This document shows, piece after piece, positions 6,280 to 12,772 of a DNA stretch of 12,772 nt. The notes beneath the pieces were generated by a model that searched no databases, was not told where the DNA came from, and saw nothing but the letters and a program-made list of their open reading frames with translations. The position numbers and the translations under genes are program-made. The stretch is taken from NCBI GenBank assembly GCA_015222065.1, contig JADFUQ010000542.1, positions 1 through 12,772 of the forward strand. Direction: 5' to 3'. Source of the DNA: Bacteroidota bacterium (GTDB lineage Bacteria; Bacteroidota; Bacteroidia; Bacteroidales; VadinHA17). Numbering within the stretch: position 1 is the stretch's first letter; each line of letters begins with the position of its first letter.

Positions 6280-8742
6280 CTAACTCCTACTTATTTTCAT
6301 TGGATCTTTTACTTTCTGTTTAAGAAGAGCATAGTCAATTACTTCCATTACTTCATCAACGTAATGAAAACTTAGCCCTTTAAGATACAGATCCTTAATT
6401 TCGTCAATATCTTTTTTGTTCTCTTTTGAGAGGATGATCTCTTTTATATCAGCTCTTTTCGCAGCAAGGATCTTTTCTTTTATCCCTCCAACAGAAAGCA
6501 CTTTACCTCTAAGTGTTATTTCGCCTGTCATAGCAAGGCTCTTTCTTACTTTTCTTTTTGTAAAGGCAGAAGCAAGTGATGTCACCATTGTAATTCCTGC
6601 AGATGGGCCATCTTTTGGAATAGCACCTTCAGGCACATGAATATGGACATTCCATTGTTCACTAAGATCATCGGGAAGGTTAAGTAATCCTGTATGTCCT
6701 TTTATATATTCCAGGGCGATGGTTGCTGATTCTTTCATAACCTCACCAAGGTTTCCGGTAAGTGTTAGTTTTCCCTTTCCTTTGCTCAAACTGGTTTCGA
6801 CAAAAAGTATCTGTCCACCTACTGCTGTCCATGCCAATCCGGTAACAACACCGGCATAATCATTTCCCTGGTATATCCCTTTCAGGTACTCTTCAGGACC
6901 TAAGATATCTTTAAGGTCATTCAGAGTTAATTTAATATCATATTGTTCATCCAAAGCAATTTTCTTTGCAATAACACGAATGATTTTTGCAATTTTTTTA
7001 TCAAGTTCCCGTACTCCTGACTCCCGTGTATGATCTTCAATAATTCTTTCAAGTACTTTTTCGGAAAATATTATTTGTTTTTTAGTTACTCCATGTGCTT
7101 CCAGTTGTTTTGGCAACAGATGTCTTTTCGCAATTTCAATTTTTTCTTCAACAATATAACCACTAACATCAATAGTTTCCATCCTGTCGCGTAATGCCGG
7201 ACTTATAGTATTAAGAGTATTAGCTGTAGCAATAAACATCACTCTTGACAGATCATATTCCAGTTCAAGATAATTATCATGAAAACTGTGATTTTGCTCA
7301 GGATCAAGTACTTCCAACAATGCAGATGAAGGATCACCCCTAAAATCCGCACCTACTTTATCAATTTCATCAAGAATAAAAACAGGATTTGATGATTTTG
7401 CTTTTTTCAGGTTCTGAATAATCCTTCCCGGCATCGCACCAATATAAGTTTTTCTATGCCCTCTTATCTCAGCTTCATCATGTAATCCTCCTAATGACAT
7501 TCTTGCATATTTTCTCCCGAGTGCCCTGGCAATAGATTTTCCCAAAGAAGTTTTTCCAACTCCCGGAGGACCATAAAGACAAAGTATTGGGGATTTAAGA
7601 TCACCTTTTAATTTAAGTACCGCGAGATGCTCAATAATCCTCTCTTTCACTTTCTCCAGCCCGTAATGATCTTCATCGAGAACTACCTGGGCACGATTCA
7701 AATCAAAATTATCGGTAGTATATTCTCCCCAGGGAAGGTCAAGTAAAACATGCAGATAATTTACCTGCACAGAATATTCACCGGCAGCCGGATTCAGCCG
7801 TTGAAGTTTTTCAAGCTCTTTCTGAAAAAACTCTGCTGTTTCTTTACTCCACTTTTTCCCTTTTGCACCCTTTTTAAACTCAGCCATTTCCTGTTCATTG
7901 GGACTACCACCTAATTCATCCTGTATGGTTTTCATCTGCTGATGAAGTAAATACTCACGTTGTTGCTGATCAATATCAGTTTTTACTTTTGTTTGGATAT
8001 CATTTTTCAGTTCAAGCATCTGAACTTCTTTTATCAGGTATTCAAGCAAAAGGATTCCTCTTTCCTTAAGATCGTTCATTTCCAGAAGCTTTTGCTTTTC
8101 CGCAACCCTCACATCAGTATTTGAACTAACAAAATTTATCAGGAAAATATAACTTTCAATATTTTTAATAGCAAAAGAAGCTTCAGATGGAATATTTGGC
8201 GACAACTTGATAATCCTGTATGAAACATCTTTCAGTGATCCGATTATGGCATCAAATTCCTTACTTTCTTTCACCGGTTTAACATCTTCCAGTGGTTTTA
8301 CTTTTGCACGCAAATATGGTTCCTCGCTAACAAAGTCTGTCATTTCGAACCTTTTCTTTCCCTGAATAATTACAGATGTTGATCCATCAGGCATTTCCAG
8401 GATTTTCACAATTTGCGCCAGAGCCCCAACCCTGTTAAGGTCTTTGTAACCAGGGTCATCCACTTTATCATCCTTCTGTGCAACAGCTCCAAGCAGTTTA
8501 CCCTTTTTATTTACTTCATGAATAAGCTTAAGGGATTTTTCCCTGCCAATTGTTATTGGAATAATTACTCCGGGAAAAAGTACAGTGTTTTTCAGAGGTA
8601 AAATGGGTAGTACATCAGGTAGTTCTGTTTTTTTTAGATCTTCCTCTTCTTCATCAGAAATTATAGAGATAAATTCCGAATCATTCTCAACAGGTTCAGT
8701 AAGCACTAAGCCCTTAAACTTTTTTTCAAACATCTCACTCAT
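6280..8742 (-). CDS. lon: ATP-dependent protease Lon
   Basis: Lon is a cytoplasmic homohexameric protease that unfolds and degrades misfolded and certain regulatory proteins. The 820-residue protein is complete. An acidic N-terminal stretch (EEEEDLKK at 31-38) precedes the LON substrate-binding domain, which begins LPILPLKNTVLFPGV at 45-59. A coiled helical region follows (about 215-310). The AAA+ module has Walker A GPPGVGKTS at 391-399, Walker B VFILDE at 454-459 and the sensor/arginine region SPALRDRME at 514-522. The protease domain has the catalytic Ser in PKDGPSAG (S714) and Lys in GGIKEK (K755). All key residues are present. It converges on the permease gene, 45 bp apart. A -7-like element lies 23 bp upstream of the start. 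Confidence 0.98.
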   Translation of the reverse strand: MSEMFEKKFKGLVLTEPVENDSEFISIISDEEEEDLKKTELPDVLPILPLKNTVLFPGVIIPITIGREKSLKLIHEVNKKGKLLGAVAQKDDKVDDPGYKDLNRVGALAQIVKILEMPDGSTSVIIQGKKRFEMTDFVSEEPYLRAKVKPLEDVKPVKESKEFDAIIGSLKDVSYRIIKLSPNIPSEASFAIKNIESYIFLINFVSSNTDVRVAEKQKLLEMNDLKERGILLLEYLIKEVQMLELKNDIQTKVKTDIDQQQREYLLHQQMKTIQDELGGSPNEQEMAEFKKGAKGKKWSKETAEFFQKELEKLQRLNPAAGEYSVQVNYLHVLLDLPWGEYTTDNFDLNRAQVVLDEDHYGLEKVKERIIEHLAVLKLKGDLKSPILCLYGPPGVGKTSLGKSIARALGRKYARMSLGGLHDEAEIRGHRKTYIGAMPGRIIQNLKKAKSSNPVFILDEIDKVGADFRGDPSSALLEVLDPEQNHSFHDNYLELEYDLSRVMFIATANTLNTISPALRDRMETIDVSGYIVEEKIEIAKRHLLPKQLEAHGVTKKQIIFSEKVLERIIEDHTRESGVRELDKKIAKIIRVIAKKIALDEQYDIKLTLNDLKDILGPEEYLKGIYQGNDYAGVVTGLAWTAVGGQILFVETSLSKGKGKLTLTGNLGEVMKESATIALEYIKGHTGLLNLPDDLSEQWNVHIHVPEGAIPKDGPSAGITMVTSLASAFTKRKVRKSLAMTGEITLRGKVLSVGGIKEKILAAKRADIKEIILSKENKKDIDEIKDLYLKGLSFHYVDEVMEVIDYALLKQKVKDPMKISRS

Positions 8743-8764
8743 ATTTTTTACTCCTGTTTTTTTT

Positions 8765-8772
8765 CAAAATTA
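8765..8772 (-). promoter_or_regulatory. Candidate -7 element of lon
   Basis: TAATTTTG on the minus strand (8772-8765) fits the Bacteroidetes -7 consensus TAnnTTTG exactly and is identical to the one upstream of rpmE2. No TTG is found at the usual 19-21 bp upstream, so the assignment is tentative. Transcription would begin near 8758, about 16 nt before the lon ATG. Confidence 0.38.
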
Positions 8773-8812
8773 AGACAATTTGGCATAGCTTCATTAAATT
8801 ATAAAAAATAAA

Positions 8813-9038
8813 TATTGGAATGTTGGAATATTGGAACGTTTGAGCAAACTTGTTTGCGAAAACCTCATGAGCGGGTTGTTGGAAGGATTGTGGGAGCGAA
8901 TAATATTGGGAAATCCGGCATACCATCATTCCATTGCCTATTGTTCCCTACCCCTCCGGTCAGCCGGGCATTATTCCACTCTTCTATTCTTCCCAACATT
9001 CCATTATTCCATTTTTCCAGTATTCCATTCTTCCATTA
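8813..9038. repeat. Inverted pair of octamer arrays around a short core
   Basis: Left array: three octamers TATTGGAA, TGTTGGAA, TATTGGAA at 8813-8836. Right array: five octamers of the form TTCCANNN at 8999-9038, preceded by degenerate units back to about 8974. The right units are reverse complements of the left ones, so the ends could pair around a core of roughly 140 bp. The core contains a hairpin GCAAAC-TT-GTTTGC (8844-8857) and CCGG-TCAG-CCGG (8956-8967). This explains most of the 390-bp gap between lon and rpmE2; the rest is the lon upstream region and the rpmE2 terminator. Confidence 0.85.
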
Positions 9039-9082
9039 TTTACCTTTTCTACGCTATCTTTTTATATGTCAATCCCTGTGCC

Positions 9083-9113
9083 AAAAAAAAAGCCCCGTGA
9101 AACCGGAGCTTTT
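9083..9113 (-). terminator. Intrinsic terminator of rpmE2
   Basis: On the minus strand AAAAGCTCCG (9113-9104), loop GTTTCA, then CGGGGCTTTT (9097-9088) form a 10-bp stem with one G-U pair, followed by a continuous T-run reaching 9083. It lies 20 bp beyond the rpmE2 stop codon and should separate rpmE2 from lon. On the plus strand the hairpin is followed by AATAAAG, so it is one-directional. Confidence 0.9.
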
Positions 9114-9132
9114 AATAAAGTATGTCTTTCTG

Positions 9133-9402
9133 TTACTTATTCTTCTTTTTATCAATATGTGATTTATATCTGTTCATAAATTTATCCACACGTCCGGTAC
9201 TGTCAACAAGCTTCATTTTACCTGTATAAAAAGGATGAGATGTATTCGATATCTCGAGCTTAATTAATGGATATTCCTTACCATCATCCATTTTTATCTT
9301 TTCCTTCGAGAGTGCAGTTGATTTAGTATAAAAAGTTGTTCCGTTTGACATATCTTTAAAAACAACTACCCTGTAATCTTTTGGATGTATTTCTTTTCTC
9401 AT
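9133..9402 (-). CDS. rpmE2: 50S ribosomal protein L31, type B
   Basis: L31 sits at the intersubunit bridge region of the 50S ribosomal subunit. The 89-residue protein begins MRKEIHPKDYRVVVFKDMSN and contains EISNTSHPFYTGK and GRVDKFMNRY, which are hallmarks of bacterial L31. It has no cysteine at all, so it is the zinc-free (C-minus, type B) form, which is usual for Bacteroidota and about 80-90 residues long. The C-terminus is basic (HIDKKKNK). It is a single-gene unit with a promoter candidate at 9451-9482 and a strong terminator at 9083-9113. Confidence 0.96.
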   Translation of the reverse strand: MRKEIHPKDYRVVVFKDMSNGTTFYTKSTALSKEKIKMDDGKEYPLIKLEISNTSHPFYTGKMKLVDSTGRVDKFMNRYKSHIDKKKNK

Positions 9403-9450
9403 TTTTTTAGTTTTTCAATACCGAAAAAAACGCAATCTTTCAACGGTTTG

Positions 9451-9482
9451 CAAAATTACATATTGAATATGAAACCACAAAA
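9451..9482 (-). promoter_or_regulatory. Bacteroidetes-type promoter of rpmE2
   Basis: On the minus strand TTTTG (9482-9478), a 19-bp spacer and TAATTTTG (9458-9451) fit the Bacteroidetes -33/-7 consensus (TTTG, 19-21 bp, TAnnTTTG) in both sequence and spacing. Transcription would start near 9444, giving a leader of about 40 nt. This is the best promoter match in the window. Confidence 0.6.
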
Positions 9483-9503
9483 TTAATACGCAATTAATTT
9501 TTC

Positions 9504-9836
9504 GTAACTATTCAGTGTCCTTAGTTTTGGATGACTACAATATTCAGTCGGCAATCTGAAGACTGTATTATTTAATGTCAATCCATAAAGTCAAATAAAT
9601 TATGAATTAAAGAACCAAATAGATAAATAACAAATAGCAAATAACAAAAACCAAATAATATTCAAATTTCAAATATCAAATGACCGAAACAGCTTTGGAT
9701 CATTGAATTTTTGAATATTGTAATTTGGTGCTTGTTTTTTGTGATTTTTCACTTTTATAATTGTGTTATAATTATTTGATTGATATTTGCTTTCTTGCCG
9801 ACTGCTGACTGTAGACTGTGGACTGCCGACTGATTA
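9504..9836. repeat. Dispersed intergenic repeat, copy 2, with a nested second repeat
   Basis: This begins GTAACTATTCAGTGTC (9504-9519), carries CAGTCGGCAATC at 9545-9556, and ends TTGCC, four GACTGNN heptamers, GACTGATTA at 9795-9836. It is the same element as 4572-4794 in the same orientation. Its terminal array has exactly one more heptamer, and its core is about 145 bp longer because about 9575-9760 holds a second repeat that recurs inverted at 12612-12772. The final TTA (9834-9836) is the stop codon of the minus-strand gene beginning there. This accounts for the 431-bp gap 9403-9833 apart from the rpmE2 promoter region; no gene is seen. Confidence 0.85.
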
Positions 9837-11018
9837 TTTTTTCATTTTTTTCATTTCATCTTTATATCTCATAAATTCAGCATCAGGGTTAAACAGATAC
9901 CTGTAGGTAATGTATGTTTTCATCTTTTCAGCGCCAATAGCTTCATATATAGCTTGCATTTTAGGGTTGAAATCTCCAATCCAGGATAATTCAAGTTCCT
10001 TATAATAAGGCTTTTTCTTAAATATGTGATACAGATGTTTGAAAATTGCCGATTCTATTCCTGAATTTTGAAATTTCGGATCAACACCTGCTACCACTCC
10101 CCTGATTCTTGTCATTTCATGAGTATATTTATAGTAAAGGAATCTCAGCTTGTTAAAAATATGCATTTTCCCGTTCATATGCCTGAGTATCTGGTTCAGG
10201 TCGGGGAAGAGTAAAAAAAACGAAACTGGTTTTTCATTATAATAGGCAAACCATATTAGTTCCTCATCAATAAAAGGTTTTGTTTTTTCCAAAGACTTTT
10301 TCATTTCATCATAATCCAGAGGGGTAAAATCATCTTTGAATTCATTCCATGTTGAATTATATATAGTTACAAGGTCATTAATAAATTTCTCCTTTTCTTT
10401 ATATTTAAAATGCCTAAAACTATAATCCGGTTTTTTTGACACCCATGTCGCAATTTTCATAAACCTTTCGGGAAAAACATGAACTTTTGTTAAGTCTTTA
10501 TGATATGCATATTGATTGTAGTAGTTCCTGAATCCGTAGTTCTCAAAAAAATCCCTATAGTAAGTTTTATGAAAAGGCATTCCGATACCGGGGTGAATAA
10601 ATCCATCAATCAGCAATCCCCAATAACTATCATTTTCTCCGAAATTTATAGGTGCATCCATAGCTTCCATACCTCTTTCATCCAGCCAATTCTTTGCAAC
10701 ATCAAAGAGCTTAAAAGCCGCGTTTTCATCATCAATACACTCGAAAAAACCCATTCCACCAGTTGGTTGAAAATTAACAGAAGCATAGTTTTTCTCAAAA
10801 AAAGCTGCAACTCTTCCTATCAAATCGCCATTGGCACTATACAATATCCAGCGTATAGCCTCTCCTCTTTTAAAAGTATTATTTTTCTCAGGATCAAATA
10901 TGGTCTCGATCTCACTATCAAGAGGACATACCCAATACTTATCATCTTTATAAAGTAATTTTGGAACTTTCAGAAAGTCCTTTTTATGTGTATCACTTAC
11001 TACTTCTATTATTTTCAT
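9834..11018 (-). CDS. YghO / bacterial ceramide synthase-like (GNAT-fold) acyltransferase family protein
   Basis: The 394-residue protein matches, by recalled motifs, the YghO/BcerS-like acyl-CoA N-acyltransferase family. Its hallmarks appear in order: GRVAAFFEKNY at 68-78, GGMGFFECIDD at 87-97, WLDERGMEAMDAPINF at 111-126, GLLIDGF at 134-140 and the GMPF…YY segment at 146-154. A second GNAT half follows, with GVVAGVDPKFQNSGIESAIF at 307-326, whose QNSGIES resembles the acyl-CoA pyrophosphate loop. One family member, from Caulobacter, N-acylates long-chain bases to form ceramide; most members have no known substrate. No signal peptide or clear membrane helix is seen. It lies 48 bp downstream of the class V PLP enzyme gene and is probably in one transcript with it. 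The family is fairly sure; the ceramide role is not. Confidence 0.75.
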   Translation of the reverse strand: MKIIEVVSDTHKKDFLKVPKLLYKDDKYWVCPLDSEIETIFDPEKNNTFKRGEAIRWILYSANGDLIGRVAAFFEKNYASVNFQPTGGMGFFECIDDENAAFKLFDVAKNWLDERGMEAMDAPINFGENDSYWGLLIDGFIHPGIGMPFHKTYYRDFFENYGFRNYYNQYAYHKDLTKVHVFPERFMKIATWVSKKPDYSFRHFKYKEKEKFINDLVTIYNSTWNEFKDDFTPLDYDEMKKSLEKTKPFIDEELIWFAYYNEKPVSFFLLFPDLNQILRHMNGKMHIFNKLRFLYYKYTHEMTRIRGVVAGVDPKFQNSGIESAIFKHLYHIFKKKPYYKELELSWIGDFNPKMQAIYEAIGAEKMKTYITYRYLFNPDAEFMRYKDEMKKMKK

Positions 11019-11066
11019 TTTCTTCCTGATTTGTAATATCCTCCAAATCCAATCCCGGTAATCCGG

Positions 11067-12536
11067 TTAAAAAGAAAACCAATTCTCTATTTTCTTTTTC
11101 TTCAGCACTTTGTCTTCTTTGTGAAAAAACTCATTTACTGTTTTGTCATACAGATAATCTTTTCTCCACTCTTTATAATTTTCGATAATTTCTTTCAAGG
11201 CATTAACAAAATAGTACACCTCATCATCTGTTTGTGTAGGATGGAGTGAAAATCTAACCCATCCCGGTTTTTCAGACAGGTCACCGTGTGCAATCTTGTC
11301 AGTTATTTCTTTAGACATATTATTACTGACTTGCAATAAATAATGTCCGTAAGTTCCAGCACAGACACATCCTCCTCTTGTCTGAATCCCGTATCTGTCA
11401 CTCAGCAATTTAACAATCAGATTATAATGTATCTCGTCATGATAAAAAGAAATTACTCCAAGGCGGTCTTCAACATTATCAGCAAGTATCTTTATTGAAG
11501 AGAGTTTTTTCAGTTCCCTGAATACAATTTTAACCAGTTCTTCTTCACGTTTTCTTATTTTCTCAGTTCCCATCTGATCCTTTAATTCTATAACAAGTGC
11601 AACCCGTATAGCTTGCAGAAATCCCGGGGTTCCGCCATCTTCTCTGGCTTCAATATCATCTATATATTTATATCCCCCCCATGGATTTGTCCATTCAACT
11701 GTTCCTCCACCCGGATTATCCGGCACATCACAATTATACATTGCTGAATCGAAGATCAGTACCCCTGATGACCCTGGACCTCCGAGAAACTTATGTGGGG
11801 AGAAAAAGATCGCATCCAGTTTTTTCATAGGATCTCCAGGATGCATATTGATATCAACATAAGGTGCTGAAGCAGCAAAATCGATAAAACATAATCCACC
11901 ATATTCATGCATAATTTTTGCCATCTTATAATATGGAGTAATAATTCCAGTCACATTTGAACAAGCGGTAAAAGAGCCTATTTTGAATTTTCTGTCTTTG
12001 AATTTGTAAAGCTGATTTCGCAATTCATCAAGATCAATTAAAAGATCTTTATCAGGCTTAAGAACTACAACATCAGCAAGGGTTTCATACCAGGCGGTAT
12101 GGTTTGAATGGTGTTCCATATGGGAGACAAAAACAACCGGTTTCTCTTTCTCTTTTAAACATTCCTTATTCCTGATACCACCGCAACCCTTAAGACCTAT
12201 GATCCGCTGAAGCTTGCTAATTACGGCTGTCATACCAAAACCTGCAGTAATTATAACATCATTCGGGCCTGCATTTACGTGTTCTTTTATCAGATCATGA
12301 GCATGGTGGTAGCTGTAAGTCATCAACGTGCCGGTTTCGTTGGTTTCAGTGTGTGTATTAGCAACGAACGGACCAAAAGTTTCAGAGATTTTCTTTTCAA
12401 TGGGAGCATATAACCGGCCACCGGCAAGCCAATCGTTATAGATTATCCTTTTTATCCCATAAGGAGTTTCAAATTCATAATTATTACCAATAATATTCTT
12501 CCGGAACTTTTCAAAATACTTTTCAAGATCTTCCAT
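11067..12536 (-). CDS. Class V aminotransferase-fold PLP enzyme (SufS/cysteine desulfurase-like)
   Basis: From the ATG at 12536 the protein has 489 residues; an in-frame TTG at 12578 would add 14. I prefer the ATG because the family usually begins near LEKYFEKFRKNIIG. Numbering here is from the TTG. The fold type I features are clear: Y47-N-D-W, HMEHHSNH at 153-160 (His stacking on PLP), FIDFAASAPY at 231-240 (D233 to the pyridine nitrogen), and FSPHKFLGG at 259-267 with K263 as the PLP lysine. RGGCVCAG at 401-408 aligns with the SufS RTGHHCA loop and puts C406 at the catalytic cysteine position, with an extra C404. No suf genes are nearby. It may be a cysteine desulfurase or lyase, or an aminotransferase with another substrate. 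The acyltransferase gene follows 48 bp downstream. Confidence 0.85.
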   Translation of the reverse strand: MEDLEKYFEKFRKNIIGNNYEFETPYGIKRIIYNDWLAGGRLYAPIEKKISETFGPFVANTHTETNETGTLMTYSYHHAHDLIKEHVNAGPNDVIITAGFGMTAVISKLQRIIGLKGCGGIRNKECLKEKEKPVVFVSHMEHHSNHTAWYETLADVVVLKPDKDLLIDLDELRNQLYKFKDRKFKIGSFTACSNVTGIITPYYKMAKIMHEYGGLCFIDFAASAPYVDINMHPGDPMKKLDAIFFSPHKFLGGPGSSGVLIFDSAMYNCDVPDNPGGGTVEWTNPWGGYKYIDDIEAREDGGTPGFLQAIRVALVIELKDQMGTEKIRKREEELVKIVFRELKKLSSIKILADNVEDRLGVISFYHDEIHYNLIVKLLSDRYGIQTRGGCVCAGTYGHYLLQVSNNMSKEITDKIAHGDLSEKPGWVRFSLHPTQTDDEVYYFVNALKEIIENYKEWRKDYLYDKTVNEFFHKEDKVLKKKKIENWFSF

Positions 12537-12611
12537 GTAACTCAGCTTATTCGTAACAATTTCATTCACATTTAACAATTTCCACAGGGAATTCTACACA
12601 TAATAAGTATA

Positions 12612-12772
12612 AATGTCCGTCTATAAAGTCCGAAAGTTTAAATAAATATTGAAAATCACAAAAAACAAGCACCAAATTGCAAATAAATTACAAAAAACAA
12701 GCACCAAAATTCAAATAAATTACAATATTCAAAAATTCAATGATCAAAACAGTTTCGGTCATTTGGTAATTG
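12612..12772. repeat. Dispersed repeat (inverted relative to 9575-9760) with a 32-bp tandem duplication
   Basis: A 32-bp unit beginning CAAAAAACAAGCACCAAA is duplicated in tandem at 12659-12690 and 12691-12722 with about three mismatches. A 26-bp stretch at 12720-12745 is the exact reverse complement of 9698-9723, and the following TTTCGGTCATTTG also matches 9678-9690 inverted. The element reaches the window edge, so it may be incomplete here. It lies upstream of the class V PLP enzyme gene and no gene is seen in it. Confidence 0.85.

Noticed and set aside
6235..6282. Terminator between the convergent permease and lon genes
   Set aside because: There is only a 5-bp stem (ATCGT-TGAC-ACGAT, 6265-6278) without a T-run on either side, too weak to call.
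8735..8929. Minus-strand open frame of 64 codons upstream of lon
   Set aside because: It covers the left octamer array (QYSNIPIF-type repeats) and overlaps the lon start; no family features.
8815..9162. Plus-strand open frame of 115 codons across the lon-rpmE2 gap
   Set aside because: It translates the octamer arrays and the terminator, giving low-complexity protein (repeated FHYS/PLFH-like runs), and runs into the 3' end of rpmE2 on the other strand.
4572..9836. Composite transposon flanked by the two direct repeat copies
   Set aside because: No transposase lies between them; the enclosed genes include lon and rpmE2, which are core, and both copies belong to a dispersed intergenic repeat type.
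12659..12722. Possible CRISPR array
   Set aside because: Only two adjacent 32-bp units with no spacer between them, in AT-rich low-complexity DNA and with no cas genes; it is a tandem duplication.

Overview
The window looks like chromosomal DNA of a Bacteroidota member, most likely near Bacteroidales/Marinilabiliales. The signs are: AT-rich sequence with A-rich leaders and few clear Shine-Dalgarno sites; promoter candidates of the Bacteroidetes type (TAnnTTTG at -7); a zinc-less type B L31; a signal peptide ending just before Gln; a pyrE/SRPBCC/NUDIX neighbourhood; and intergenic spaces filled with 7-8 bp tandem repeats. I saw no phage, plasmid, transposase, CRISPR, tRNA or rRNA. This is a core housekeeping region with an unusually rich set of intergenic repeats.

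Left part (1-2010): an SRPBCC-fold protein (cut by the window edge) lies downstream of pyrE on the minus strand. A NUDIX hydrolase runs the other way, its start codon only 5 bp from that of pyrE. The NUDIX gene converges on the next minus-strand group, and the 267-bp gap holds a long imperfect inverted repeat and a heptamer array.

Middle left (2007-4499): a minus-strand group runs LiaF-like membrane protein, coaD (coenzyme A synthesis), then an exported thioredoxin-fold protein whose CXXC motif is degenerate. coaD and the thioredoxin-fold gene overlap by 8 bp.

Middle (4500-9402): a 517-bp divergent gap with a dispersed repeat precedes a nucleoside:H+ symporter-type MFS permease (+). It converges on lon (−). 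Upstream of lon is rpmE2 (type B L31, −) with a good promoter and a strong intrinsic terminator. Between rpmE2 and lon sits a pair of inverted octamer arrays.

Right part (9403-12772): a second, longer copy of the 4.6-kb repeat runs into the stop codon of a YghO/bacterial-ceramide-synthase-like acyltransferase gene. That gene is preceded, 48 bp away on the same strand, by a class V (SufS-like) PLP enzyme, so the two are probably co-transcribed. The window ends in an inverted copy of a repeat nested inside the 9.6-kb element.

Functionally, pyrE and the permease both touch nucleotide metabolism, coaD and rpmE2 are core genes, and Lon handles protein quality control. The least explained pieces are the PLP enzyme/acyltransferase pair, the thioredoxin-fold protein without its nucleophilic cysteine, and the inverted heptamer/octamer-bounded intergenic elements.
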